Source: Chitinophaga sp. CF418
GTDB lineage: Bacteria; Bacteroidota; Bacteroidia; Chitinophagales; Chitinophagaceae
DNA length: 64,000 nt
Assembly: GCF_900142925.1 (NCBI RefSeq)
Contig: NZ_FRCN01000009.1
Coordinates: 338,619-402,618 of the forward strand
Direction: 5' to 3'
Shown piece after piece: positions 17,987 through 26,319 of this stretch. The notes beneath the pieces were generated by a model. That model was not told where the DNA came from and made no database searches. It saw only the letters and a list, made by a program, of their open reading frames with translations. The position numbers and the translations under genes are program-made. Each line of letters starts with the position of its first letter. The first letter of the stretch is position 1.

Positions 17987-18030
17987 AAGAAACAGCCTTC
18001 AGATCGTTTGACTGAGGGCTGTTTCTTATA
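17987..18030 (+). terminator. Rho-independent-type terminator
   Basis: An 11-bp perfect stem, AAGAAACAGCC pairing with GGCTGTTTCTT, sits 76 bp after the lipoprotein stop and runs into a TTATAATAA tail. Confidence 0.8.
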
Positions 18031-18091
18031 ATAACTCCTGATTCCACTTGATTCGCTCACTTTAATTCGCCATAATGAATTACATTTAAAT

Positions 18092-18200
18092 CAATGTTGT
18101 GTGGGTATAATAAATCAGTTAAAACAAAAAAGAGAGCAATTAAGCCCCCAATAGTTTATATGTTTGGTCTGCGACACCTTAAAAATTGGTACAAAACAAT
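18092..18200 (+). mobile_element. Solo 5'-end fragment of an IS4-family element
   Basis: This stretch aligns with the left end of the IS at 46809. Shared features in order are a TTGT start, an ATAAATC run, AAAAAAG, AAGCCCCCAATAGTTTATA, GTTTGG and ACACCTTAAA. No transposase follows. It is an isolated, diverged IS end 100 bp upstream of the next gene, and might contribute promoter sequence to it. Confidence 0.6.
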
Positions 18201-18297
18201 AGACAAAAATCCCTTGTAATCTTTGCCTACAATAGAATAAAAAAAAATTAAAACCGGTTTACACCGATAACACTGATTTAATATCAAAACTACTTTT

Positions 18298-18999
18298 ATG
18301 AGAAGCATGCTACCTATATTATGTATTTTTTTTGCGTTATCTGCAGCAGCACAAACAGTAAATCCTGCGCTAAAGACACGGCCGGTTATTACCAAGGTTC
18401 AAAGTAATTCATCCACCCGCGATGGCGATGCAATGAGCATGACAGCGGAAGCGAAAATTAAATCTCTTGAAGAGGATGTGCAGCTTTTGAAGACACAGGT
18501 ACAAGATCTGCAAGCCAGTTTGCAAAAGCAAATAAAGGATTCAAAGGATGCACTGCAATTGGCCGTACAGCTGGCAAAAGGCCAAACGATCGCGTTGGAT
18601 AATAAATTAAACACGAAATTAGACACGAAACTTGGCAGCTCAGATTTTTACCAGAATACCTACACCATTGATATTGCGAAAGAAACTACCGAAAACCAGG
18701 GCATATATGACTATGCTATTAACGATGGCGTGTTTACCAGCAATTTAAAAGCAATAGTTGTGGCTAACCTTGCCGACAATACCGGGAACTACGCAGTGCC
18801 TGTGAAAGCTTATTTTGGAGGCGATAACAAATGGCATGTAACGATCGCTAAGTATTTTATTAGTGATGTTTTTGGCGCTTCGCTAAAGCAATGTGCTACT
18901 TGTGCCGACTATCCGGGGATGTTTCCTGTGGCTGGAGTTACTACAGTGGGCAAGGGAGGTACCCTAAAATTAAATGTGCGGGTTATAAATGTTAAATAA
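18298..18999 (+). CDS. Secreted coiled-coil protein, unknown function
   Basis: 233 aa. A signal peptide (1-20, ending SAAAQ) is followed by a polar linker. A coiled coil (about 52-105, KIKSLEEDVQLLKTQV onward, with the repeat NTKLDTKL) precedes a beta-rich C-terminal domain (about 110-233) containing CATCADYPGM. This organisation is common for Bacteroidota surface proteins with a trimeric stalk and head, but I cannot name a family. Confidence 0.75.
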   Translation: MRSMLPILCIFFALSAAAQTVNPALKTRPVITKVQSNSSTRDGDAMSMTAEAKIKSLEEDVQLLKTQVQDLQASLQKQIKDSKDALQLAVQLAKGQTIALDNKLNTKLDTKLGSSDFYQNTYTIDIAKETTENQGIYDYAINDGVFTSNLKAIVVANLADNTGNYAVPVKAYFGGDNKWHVTIAKYFISDVFGASLKQCATCADYPGMFPVAGVTTVGKGGTLKLNVRVINVK

Positions 19000-19046
19000 T
19001 ACTGTGAGCTGCTGGCCCCCCTCAATCCTTCACCTTTGTTGGTGTC

Positions 19047-19075
19047 GCTGTTAGGACGGTTTTCTGAGTTTGTGA
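19047..19075 (+). repeat. 29-bp exact copy of part of the DUF6266 gene at 25851
   Basis: Bases 19047-19075 are identical to 25851-25879, which encode RLLGRFSEFV inside the second DUF6266 protein. The similarity stops abruptly on both sides. It is read as a relic of another DUF6266 gene or a short conversion tract. Confidence 0.6.
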
Positions 19076-19181
19076 CTCTTAATGAAATAAGAGTACTAAT
19101 TCTTCCTCAATCTTGATTGAATTGGGATTATTGGGGCGTCAAAATTAGCGAATTTGATAGGGTTCTATTTGCCGTGTAAAA

Positions 19182-19220
19182 AGTAAAGCCCCTGATAAAT
19201 TTAAATACAGGGGCTTTACT
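19182..19220. terminator. Bidirectional terminator
   Basis: A perfect 13-bp stem, AGTAAAGCCCCTG with CAGGGGCTTTACT, 13-nt loop, T-rich on both outer sides. It lies between the 3' ends of the convergent coiled-coil gene and SDR gene. Confidence 0.85.
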
Positions 19221-19250
19221 ATGATTTTTTAATAGGAAATCTTTATTACG

Positions 19251-20111
19251 TTAAAGACCATATTGGTTCTTCCAATGGGCGGCAGCGTTAATAGTCGCTT
19301 CATTGTATGCTACATCTGCTCCATTCGCGCTTGGGTCTATAGGCGTACGTAAAGGTCGTTTGCCTTTCTCCATTTTTACAAGGCGGAGAGTAGTGTCTGC
19401 TATCAATTGCGGATTGGGCTTTTTCTCCTGTAACACTTTTCCAAAAACGGACTCAATATGCTTTTGCAAATCAGCAGTTGCTTCACCGTAGGCTTCAGCA
19501 ATTCCCTGACGGTCGGCGCCGATACCAGATTTCCCCCATATCTCTGTTAAGAAAGCACCGGGTTCAATCAAAACCGTTTCAATTCCTTGCCCGATAAGTT
19601 CTGCATAAGATGCTTCTACGAAACCTTCAATTGCGAATTTCGTCGCATTGTATGGTGCCTGAAAAGGAGGAGAAACCCTGCCGACACTACTCGAAATGGT
19701 TATTATCAATCCATCTTTTGCAGCTCTCATGGCCGGGAGAACTTCATTGTTTACCCTTAAAACACTGAAGACATTAGCATCAAAAACCCGCTTTACCTGC
19801 TCTACGGAAAAAGCCTCTAATAATCCTCCGCTGAACACTGCCGCATTGTTGATTAATACATCTATTTGCTGATATTTTTCAAGAACTTGACTGATGGCGG
19901 ATTTTACCGAAGTATCACTGGTGACATCAAGTTCTACAACTTCTGTGTTTGGCAATGATCCCAACTCTTTAGCTGCACCAGCATTTTTCCCATTTACTTC
20001 CCGCATGGTAGCAATTACCGTGTAACCTTCACGGCTAAATGTCCTGGCCATTAAAGCGCCGAATCCCGTACTTGAACCGGTAATAACTATAACTTTTTTC
20101 ATTGTTGTCAA
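19251..20111 (-). CDS. SDR family NAD(P)-dependent oxidoreductase
   Basis: 286 aa classical short-chain dehydrogenase. TGSSTGFG is the cofactor loop (about residues 12-19), with the NNAAVFSGG strand, SSSVGRVS (catalytic Ser) and YNATK (catalytic Tyr/Lys). The TGxxxGFG loop with a long C-terminus is common in the 17-beta-HSD-like group. It is divergent from an HxlR regulator, with repeated operator-like sequence between them, so expression is probably induced by a substrate or stress sensed by that regulator. Confidence 0.92.
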   Translation of the reverse strand: MTTMKKVIVITGSSTGFGALMARTFSREGYTVIATMREVNGKNAGAAKELGSLPNTEVVELDVTSDTSVKSAISQVLEKYQQIDVLINNAAVFSGGLLEAFSVEQVKRVFDANVFSVLRVNNEVLPAMRAAKDGLIITISSSVGRVSPPFQAPYNATKFAIEGFVEASYAELIGQGIETVLIEPGAFLTEIWGKSGIGADRQGIAEAYGEATADLQKHIESVFGKVLQEKKPNPQLIADTTLRLVKMEKGKRPLRTPIDPSANGADVAYNEATINAAAHWKNQYGL

Positions 20112-20122
20112 TTATTTTGGAT

Positions 20123-20235
20123 TTTAGTTTCATAAAGGAACCAAAAAAAATTACTTTAGTGTCGAAAAGGAACTAAAATAGAGATAACCCAATGGTAACT
20201 AAAGCAAAATACTGGTAACCATTAGGTAACCATTA
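20123..20235. promoter_or_regulatory. SDR/hxlR divergent control region with two kinds of direct repeat
   Basis: Two 24-bp copies of TTTAGTnTCnn-AAAGGAACnAAAA lie at 20123-20146 and 20155-20178. They are offset by 32 bp (about three helical turns), differ at four positions, and contain the dyad TTTAGT/ACTAAA (perfect in the second). Farther right, GGTAACCATTA is tandemly repeated at 20214-20224 and 20225-20235. An additional GGTAAC occurs at 20194. The arrangement fits dimer sites of the adjacent HxlR-type regulator. Confidence 0.6.
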
Positions 20236-20247
20236 CAAGCATAGTAT

Positions 20248-20631
20248 ATGAGAAAAATGTATCCCAATCCAAAAGGCTGCGGCGTTATTCGTACAGTCTC
20301 TTACGTAGGTGGCAAATGGAAATTGCTCATTCTATTGATTCTGATTGATAAACCCGTAAGGTTCGGCAAGCTTTTTATGCTACTGTCCCCGATCTCCAAA
20401 AAAGTGCTGACTCAAGAGCTCAGGGAACTTGAGGAAGATGGGTTAATCATCAGGCATAGTTATCTGGAAAAACCCCCTCGTGTTGAATATGAGTTAAGCG
20501 ATCAGGGTAAAAAAGTTTTGCCGGTACTGGATGCCATGAGGGCATTGGGTGATGAATTGAAGGACATTCAGCCACGTAGCGTAAAGTCTCACTGCTATGA
20601 CGCTACAACTTCTGAGCTTTCTTTAAATTGA
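20248..20631 (+). CDS. HxlR family winged-helix transcriptional regulator
   Basis: 127 aa. It has the family hallmark VGGKWKLLILLILID (about 24-38) with a Cys at residue 11 that is often redox- or electrophile-reactive in this family. The winged helix reads LSPISKKVLTQELRELEEDGLI, with the wing at PPRVEYELSDQG. It is divergent from the SDR gene it likely represses. Confidence 0.92.
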   Translation: MRKMYPNPKGCGVIRTVSYVGGKWKLLILLILIDKPVRFGKLFMLLSPISKKVLTQELRELEEDGLIIRHSYLEKPPRVEYELSDQGKKVLPVLDAMRALGDELKDIQPRSVKSHCYDATTSELSLN

Positions 20632-20797
20632 AAAATCCTCGTCGCTCATCTCGCAGAAGTGACTGAGTATTTTTTCAACCGGTCCAGTTTTTCCATAAGG
20701 AGTGGGGGGCGATGTCTTATAGGTATTCATACCATCGGTTTTACAAATTGTCAGGCAACTGGAATAAAAAGGGGAGCATTTCTGCTCCCACTTCCAT

Positions 20798-21202
20798 CTA
20801 TAACTCACTAAAAAAATTTTCTCCAAACATGGGGAGCCCGCTCTTCGAATCTTTAAGCGAGGCCTCGTCCTGTATTACGTCCCAATGTTCCGCCAGCAGG
20901 CCATTTTCAATTCTGAAAATGTCGACAATGATCCATGGCTTTGGTGTTCCTATACCGCTATACCTGCCATGAACCATAACATAGTCATCCTCGGCAACAA
21001 CCAATCCGGACTCATATTTGAATTCCTTAGGCAATGTACTCATCGCCACTCTTAAACCTTCTCTTCCTGGCGGAATGACTGCGCTGTGCTGGATATAATC
21101 TGGCGACCAGTAACGGTCATAAGCAGCGGTGTCTCTTTTATTGAATGCTTCGTCAAGTGCTTGCATGACTAATGCTTTGTTTTCCTCTTCTTTAGTTCTC
21201 AT
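20798..21202 (-). CDS. SnoaL/NTF2-like protein
   Basis: 134 aa single-domain alpha+beta cone protein: EAFNKRDTAAYDRYWSPDYIQHS is the typical opening, with HGRYSGIG and IFRIENGLLAEHWDVIQDE closing strands. SnoaL-like proteins can be cyclases, isomerases or have no known activity. Acts in the cytoplasm (no signal). An 86-bp upstream region separates it from intergenic DNA. Confidence 0.85.
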   Translation of the reverse strand: MRTKEEENKALVMQALDEAFNKRDTAAYDRYWSPDYIQHSAVIPPGREGLRVAMSTLPKEFKYESGLVVAEDDYVMVHGRYSGIGTPKPWIIVDIFRIENGLLAEHWDVIQDEASLKDSKSGLPMFGENFFSEL

Positions 21203-21446
21203 TTTCTTTAAAATGATTATGATTATAAATGCGAAGTTTTAAGTAGCGCTGATCCTCCAGATCCCCAAACCTGATGGGCGGACTTAGTTTTAATAATTAT
21301 TCAATCTTTAACTATTCGAATTTTTGATACTTATATGATTATATATAAGAGGCAGGTCATTTTTTTATATTTATTAGACCAATTGGTATTTAACTAGTCA
21401 AATCTTTCTTTTTCCTATGCGCTATGGCGGTATTCCGGACTTGATA

Positions 21447-21872
21447 CTAACGCTCATCCTGTCTACTTAGTGGCTGAAGAACCCACATGTCTTCCGGAAT
21501 AATGTCTTTTAACTTATCGTACATTGCTGCACGAAAAAGTTCGGTCACCGGGTGAGGCTTAAAAGCAACGGACCGGTATTTGATACGTCCGTGCGCGTCA
21601 TTAACGATGAGTTCAAAGCTCACCAATTTATGTCCACCAATGATTCCCTCCCAGATCAGCACTGTTTCATTACCTTGCCTGAATTCATGCGTGAAATGCC
21701 CGTCCCTGACCGATGTTGAGGTAAGCATAACTTCTGCCACAAGTTCTTTACCGGTTACTTCACGGGAAAAAATTGGGCTGGAAAAGACTACATCATCAGC
21801 AAGAAGAGCTTTCAGACTGTCTGATGTCGCACCAGGCGATTCTTTGAATTGTCTTAATGGATGCTTATTCAT
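21447..21872 (-). CDS. NTF2-like protein
   Basis: 141 aa. LLADDVVFSSPIFSREVTGKE and RQGNETVLIWEGIIGGHKL give the cone-shaped NTF2 fold; catalytic residues cannot be assigned. It lies 41 bp downstream of the truncated TetR gene on the same strand and may share its promoter at 22243. Confidence 0.75.
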   Translation of the reverse strand: MNKHPLRQFKESPGATSDSLKALLADDVVFSSPIFSREVTGKELVAEVMLTSTSVRDGHFTHEFRQGNETVLIWEGIIGGHKLVSFELIVNDAHGRIKYRSVAFKPHPVTELFRAAMYDKLKDIIPEDMWVLQPLSRQDER

Positions 21873-21913
21873 TATCTTTTATGTTTAATGTACCTGCTAT
21901 TGATTTATTGCGA

Positions 21914-22220
21914 TCAAAGCGTTTGTGCCTCAATTTCACGTTTTAGTATACCTACCAGCATCTTCATCTGTGAAATATCTTTGGAAACCCTCGCAACGAG
22001 AATACCACCTTCGATCATGGCATACGCTTTCAAGGCGAACTCCTGGTAATCCCATGCACGATTAAATTCGCCATCTGTTATACCCTTCTCCAGGATATCG
22101 ATCATACCCTGCTGAACATTGCAGATCGTTTGATAAACCATTTCCCTGATTACCGGACTGGTATCATCAGCCTCCATTCCAAAATTCATCATAGGATAGC
22201 CTCCTCTCAGCTTTATTCAT
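21914..22220 (-). pseudogene. TetR family regulator with its DNA-binding domain deleted
   Basis: The first codons from the ATG at 22220 read MNKAER, the usual start of this TetR group. Right after that the frame changes and the sequence continues as LRGGYPMMNFGMEADD and 80 more residues of the ligand-binding/dimerisation domain. An internal deletion of roughly 80-90 codons has removed the whole helix-turn-helix. A 92-aa ORF (ATG at 22192) remains but cannot bind DNA. Two perfect operators are still present upstream. Confidence 0.8.
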
Positions 22221-22242
22221 ATCCAACATGATTTTACAGGTA

Positions 22243-22268
22243 CAAATATATTATGAACAATCGTTCAT
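22243..22268 (-). promoter_or_regulatory. Minus-strand promoter TATATTTG with adjacent TetR-type operator
   Basis: TATATTTG (minus strand, 22243-22250) is an exact -7 element. Two bases upstream lies ATGAACAATCGTTCAT (22253-22268), a near-perfect 16-bp palindrome placed between the -7 and -33 positions, as expected for a repressor site. Confidence 0.75.
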
Positions 22269-22308
22269 TTTTGTCATAAAGAGGTAAAATCACATCGCCC
22301 TATAAGAA

Positions 22309-22334
22309 ATGAACAATCGTTCATTGTACATTTG
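22309..22334 (+). promoter_or_regulatory. Plus-strand TetR-type operator and promoter TACATTTG
   Basis: A second identical ATGAACAATCGTTCAT (22309-22324) is followed two bases later by TACATTTG (22327-22334), an exact -7 element for the alpha/beta hydrolase gene. The layout mirrors that on the other strand at 22243-22268. Confidence 0.75.
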
Positions 22335-22452
22335 CGTCTCAGTCATGGCCATGGAGACTGGCGATAATAACAAAATAATGATCCGGCCATAAGCCGTACA
22401 CTGTAATGGAGTGCTTGATCAACCATCCCTAAGCAGATAAATACTTACTAAA

Positions 22453-23388
22453 ATGGAAAGAAAGGAATTTTTAAAACTCAGTTCAATTGCGGCAGCGGGT
22501 TTTACGCTACTTCCCAAGAGGGATTTGTTGGCAAATACGGGTGGCACCTACACAGCCAGGACAGTACCCACAAGTTATGTTGAGGTACAGGGCGTTAAAT
22601 TTGCTTACCGCAGATATGGGAAAAAGAACGGACTGCCTTTGGTATTCACCAATTACCTGACCGGTACAATGGATAACTGGGATCCGGCAGTAATAGATGG
22701 TTTTGCAAAAGACCGTGAAGTGATCATATTCGATAACGCAGGAGTATCCGGTTCGGAAGGTAAAACACCGGACACCATTGCGGCAATGGCCAGGGATGCA
22801 GCCAGCTTTATCGATATGCTTGGTTTAAAAAGAATTGATTTACTGGGCTTCTCCATTGGTGGAATGGTTGCACAACAGCTGACCTATGACCGTCCGGAAC
22901 TTATCCGCAAACTGATCCTTATCGGAACCGGTCCCCGTGGCGGTGAGCGGATGGCTGATTATTCACCTCAGGTATGGGCATTATTCAAAAAACAGTATCC
23001 TCATCCTGATGAATTGTTACTGGAAACTTTCTTTACGCCTGCCAGGAAGAGCCAGAAAGCCGGCTGGGACTATCTGAACCGGGTACGTGCCAGGGTCCAG
23101 AAAGATCCTGCTCTTACCGATAAAGTTGTTCCTGCACAGCTTGCGGCCATTTTCAGTTGGGGCAAACCTTATGAAAACAGTTTCGAGTACCTGAAACAGA
23201 TTAAACAGCCTACACTGGTAGTTCATGGTGATCAGGATATTATCTGTCCTACAGTAAACAGTGTGCTCCTAAAAGAACATTTGACGAATTCTTCGCTGAT
23301 CATTTACCCTGACACGAATCATGCTCCACATTACCAGTATCCGGCATTATTCCTCCAACAGGTTACCCAATTTTTAAACGAAGCTTAG
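22453..23388 (+). CDS. Alpha/beta hydrolase, probably exported
   Basis: 311 aa. The N-terminus MERKEFLKLSSIAAAGFTLL resembles a Tat-type signal with Arg-Lys in place of the twin arginines. The catalytic triad is visible: nucleophile in GFSIGG (about 137-142), acid in HGDQD (about 257), His in DTNHAPH (about 291). Closest in layout to haloperoxidase/esterase-like hydrolases. Expressed from the TetR-operator promoter and followed by a decayed second copy. Confidence 0.88.
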   Translation: MERKEFLKLSSIAAAGFTLLPKRDLLANTGGTYTARTVPTSYVEVQGVKFAYRRYGKKNGLPLVFTNYLTGTMDNWDPAVIDGFAKDREVIIFDNAGVSGSEGKTPDTIAAMARDAASFIDMLGLKRIDLLGFSIGGMVAQQLTYDRPELIRKLILIGTGPRGGERMADYSPQVWALFKKQYPHPDELLLETFFTPARKSQKAGWDYLNRVRARVQKDPALTDKVVPAQLAAIFSWGKPYENSFEYLKQIKQPTLVVHGDQDIICPTVNSVLLKEHLTNSSLIIYPDTNHAPHYQYPALFLQQVTQFLNEA

Positions 23389-23390
23389 CC

Positions 23391-23626
23391 GAATGGGGTA
23401 AAAAAGAGAAGGCTCTTTTGAATATCTCAAAAAGATCACTCATCCTGTTCTTATCGTCAACGGAAAGGAAGATATTATTTTCCCAATAGTCAATTCTTAT
23501 CTCCTTCAGCAAAACTTACCGAACGCACAGTTAATCCTTTATCCGGATTCAAATCATGCATCACAATACCAGTTCCATAAAAACTTTGTATTGCTGGTCA
23601 AATTGTTCCTGAATGGTGGGCTGTGA
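23391..23626 (+). pseudogene. C-terminal relic of a second alpha/beta hydrolase
   Basis: Starting right after the intact hydrolase stop, two frames joined by one shift encode EWGKKE then GSFEYLKKITHPVLIVNG and on to PDSNHASQYQ, ending at TGA 23624-23626. This matches the last 78 residues of the preceding enzyme (SFEYLKQI, IICPTVNS, PDTNHAPHYQ) with many substitutions. It is therefore an old tandem paralogue, not a recent duplication. No start codon, so non-functional. Confidence 0.8.
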
Positions 23627-23641
23627 TTAAAATAAAGCAAT

Positions 23642-24322
23642 ATGAAAATCACTTATTATGGCCATTCGTGCTTTTCCGTAGTAGCAGGCGGCAAGCATCT
23701 ATTATTTGATCCTTTTATTTCAGGGAACGAACTGGCAAAACACATCAACATTGATGAAATGCAGGCTGACTACATATTCATATCTCATGGACATTTTGAT
23801 CACATCCTGGATGTGGTCAGAATAGCAAACCGAACCGGTGCAAAGGTACTGGGCGTTTGGGAATTGCATGATTATTTCAGTAAGCAAGGTGTAAAAAACA
23901 CCCAACCGATCAATCCGGGAGGTAAATTAACCTTTGAGTTTGGAACGGTAAAGGCAGTTTCCGCAATGCATTCCAGCAGTTTCCAGGATGGCAGTTATGC
24001 CGGTGTTGCCAGTGGATTCGTTTTTAAGACCCCCGACGGTAACTTTTACTATAGCGGGGATACTGCATTGACCATGGACATGACATTCATTCCCAAATGG
24101 GCAAAGCTGGACTTTGCTGTACTACCAATAGGAGATGGGTTGACAATGGGAGTGGAAGATGCTATTGAAGCAGCCGGTTTAGTAGACGTAATGGAAGTAG
24201 TAGGTGTGCATTATGATACTTTTGACTTTATTAAAATTGATACGGCTGAAGCCCGTCTGGCATTTGAAAAGGCCAGTTTGAAGTTGCATTTGCCCGAAAT
24301 CGGACAAAGTATCAACCTATGA
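23642..24322 (+). CDS. UPF0173 metal-dependent hydrolase (MBL fold)
   Basis: 226 aa, the normal length for the family. It opens with MKITYYGHSCFSV, followed by SHGHFDHILD (metal site), YYSGDTALTMDM and GVHYDTFDFI. UPF0173 proteins are small cytoplasmic metallo-beta-lactamase-fold hydrolases; the natural substrate is not settled. It follows the hydrolase relic by 15 bp and so may share the TetR-operator promoter. Confidence 0.9.
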   Translation: MKITYYGHSCFSVVAGGKHLLFDPFISGNELAKHINIDEMQADYIFISHGHFDHILDVVRIANRTGAKVLGVWELHDYFSKQGVKNTQPINPGGKLTFEFGTVKAVSAMHSSSFQDGSYAGVASGFVFKTPDGNFYYSGDTALTMDMTFIPKWAKLDFAVLPIGDGLTMGVEDAIEAAGLVDVMEVVGVHYDTFDFIKIDTAEARLAFEKASLKLHLPEIGQSINL

Positions 24323-24330
24323 TGGTTTTA

Positions 24331-24357
24331 ACAAAGGCAGGATTGACCTGCCTTTGT
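24331..24357 (+). terminator. Terminator
   Basis: A perfect 11-bp stem, ACAAAGGCAGG with CCTGCCTTTGT, 5-nt loop, 8 bp after the UPF0173 stop. Confidence 0.8.
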
Positions 24358-24645
24358 CAATACTTTGTCTACATACATAGTGTTGTTTTACGTACAAATG
24401 CAGAAAGGTTCACAGACAACACTTCTACTGTTCTCTTTCCGGAACAAACTTCTCACTCCATTTGCCGGTCACAGAAGTACGAACAAATCTGGAGATAGCT
24501 GCGTCAAGTTTGGAGATCCGGAATATATTTACATGTTTCAACTTATATCCCACTTATCCCCCTTATCTTTATACCGGAATGAAAGACTAATAGAACGGAC
24601 ATTGATAATAGCTTGATCGCCCTTTGATCGGTCGCGAACGATCAA

Positions 24646-24689
24646 CATGCGAACAATGTGCGAACAACATGCGAACAACATACGAACAG
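24646..24689 (+). repeat. Four tandem 11-bp units CATGCGAACAA
   Basis: Units at 24646, 24657, 24668 and 24679 read CATGCGAACAA, TGTGCGAACAA, CATGCGAACAA and CATACGAACAG; a degenerate GCGAACGATCAA precedes them. Period 11 keeps them on one DNA face. The remaining sequence in the 24358-24870 gap shows no gene. Confidence 0.7.
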
Positions 24690-24870
24690 CCTCTGATTTA
24701 ACCTATGATTTAAAGCTCCAAAGGCGCCAAGGAGCATCCTATTACTCACTTTTAATACCTTACAGCCTCAATTAAACAAAGATCACCTATCACACACAAA
24801 CAGCGTTAACCCACGCTCATGCGTACGTTTTAAATCCGATTTAATCACCTAACATTAAAACCCTTATTTT

Positions 24871-25512
24871 ATGGGAAAGTATCTCAAAGGCATCTTAGGC
24901 CCATTTTCGGGCCTGGTAGGTACCGTAGTAGGCGCTACCTGGAAAGGCATCTCAGTAATGCGCAGCCGCTCAGTAAAAAGCAATAAACCGGCAACGGAAA
25001 ACCAGATGAAGCAACGTACTGCGTTCGCTCTCATGACCGAGTTTCTGAATCCTCTTCGTGATCTGATAAATATTGGTTTTCAGGCATATCAAAAAGGACT
25101 TACACCTTATAATGCCGCATTTAAGGTCAATATGGAAAAAGCTATCACTGGTGTTTATCCGGCATTGGCTATTAACTATCCACAAATAGTGATCGGTAAG
25201 GGAAGACTACTCGCCCCGCCGGAATTTGCAATAGCTACTACGGTGGCGGCCAGGCTGGACTTCACCTGGGTGAACAATGCAGTTACCGATAGCACTAACG
25301 GCACAGATCTACTGACAATAGTGCTTTATAACCCTTTAAAACAGTCGCATGTGCAGGCTGTGGGCGTTGCTACCAGATCCAGCCAGAGTTATAACATGGT
25401 AGTCCCTGCCCAATGGTCGACAGATACCGTGCATGCATGGGTTCTTTTTGTCAGCTTTGACGGAAAGGTAAATTCAGACTCCCGGTATTTAGGCGATATG
25501 GAAATTCAATAG
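24871..25512 (+). CDS. DUF6266 family protein (first copy)
   Basis: 213 aa. It opens with GPFSGLVGTVVGATWKG, the glycine-rich start of DUF6266 proteins, with SVMRSRSV, then AFALMTEFLNPLRDLINIGF and a beta-rich C-terminal half. No signal peptide. The family is Bacteroidota-specific, is often found in several paralogous copies, and has no known function. Preceded by the 11-bp repeat cluster and followed by a second family member. Confidence 0.85.
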   Translation: MGKYLKGILGPFSGLVGTVVGATWKGISVMRSRSVKSNKPATENQMKQRTAFALMTEFLNPLRDLINIGFQAYQKGLTPYNAAFKVNMEKAITGVYPALAINYPQIVIGKGRLLAPPEFAIATTVAARLDFTWVNNAVTDSTNGTDLLTIVLYNPLKQSHVQAVGVATRSSQSYNMVVPAQWSTDTVHAWVLFVSFDGKVNSDSRYLGDMEIQ

Positions 25513-25613
25513 TTTCTCAAACTTCTCTTCATCCGGGGAAAAACGAACCTGCGTGTTTGACGAAAAGCAAACTCCTGGCAAACCCTGGAGATGAGAATGG
25601 CGGAAATTATTTA

Positions 25614-25651
25614 GTCCTCTTCCCTCCGGAGGCTCCGGAAGGGGAGAGGAC
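25614..25651. terminator. Long GC-rich hairpin between the two DUF6266 genes
   Basis: GTCCTCTTCCCTCCGGAG pairs with CTCCGGAAGGGGAGAGGAC around a single-base loop, with few mismatches. There is no T tract, so it may be an mRNA-stability or repeat element rather than a strict terminator. Confidence 0.55.
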
Positions 25652-25680
25652 ATCAACACACGACATTAAATCCTAATACT

Positions 25681-26319
25681 ATGGCACGACTTGAAAAAGG
25701 ACTGTTAAATGGCTTCTCCGGGGTCATTGGCAATCTGGAAGGCTATGAGCAGGAGGGCCAGTATATTATCCGCTCACGAAGGCCCAAAAGATTAAAGCCG
25801 TCCAGTGAAAAACAATTGGCCTGCATGGAGAGAATGCGGATTGTCAATCGGCTGTTAGGACGGTTTTCTGAGTTTGTGAAAATCGGATTTGCTAAAATAG
25901 CTAAAGATCAGTCGTATAGGGCCTATAATGCGGCTGTGGCCTACCAGCTAACGCACGCCATTATTGGCAGTTATCCCAACTATGAAATCGATTATAGTAA
26001 ACTTCGCGTTGCCGAAGGAATGATAAATACAGATGGGCTTAGCCCTTCCGTATCCTTAGAAGGCGATGTTCTACTATTCAGCTGGACACCAGCTACCTAT
26101 TACCCGAATAGCACAGACCATGTGATGCTGTTGGCATATGCGCCAGCGCTGAAACATGCTGTTTATAATCTGTGCGGAGCAAAAAGGAGAATTGGTCAGG
26201 AAACGCTTGAATTACCCGAAACTTGGAGACAACAAAGGATAGAGACTTATATGGCGTTTAGAGGAGAGAACAATGGACAGTATAGTAATAGTATTTACAC
26301 TGGAGGCCTCAATTTATGA
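25681..26319 (+). CDS. DUF6266 family protein (second copy)
   Basis: 212 aa, diverged from the first copy but with the same plan: LLNGFSGVIGNLEGYEQ, YIIRSRRPKR, then FSEFVKIGFAKIAKDQSYRAYNAAV. The C-terminal half is beta-rich (LLFSWTPATY). No signal peptide. Part of its coding sequence (25851-25879) recurs exactly at 19047. Confidence 0.85.
   Translation: MARLEKGLLNGFSGVIGNLEGYEQEGQYIIRSRRPKRLKPSSEKQLACMERMRIVNRLLGRFSEFVKIGFAKIAKDQSYRAYNAAVAYQLTHAIIGSYPNYEIDYSKLRVAEGMINTDGLSPSVSLEGDVLLFSWTPATYYPNSTDHVMLLAYAPALKHAVYNLCGAKRRIGQETLELPETWRQQRIETYMAFRGENNGQYSNSIYTGGLNL

Noticed and set aside
24365..24616. 83-codon frame after the UPF0173 terminator
   Set aside because: Composition unlike a protein and ends at the 11-bp repeat area; no family.
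24646..24689. Possible CRISPR array
   Set aside because: Unit is 11 bp with no spacers between copies and no cas genes nearby.
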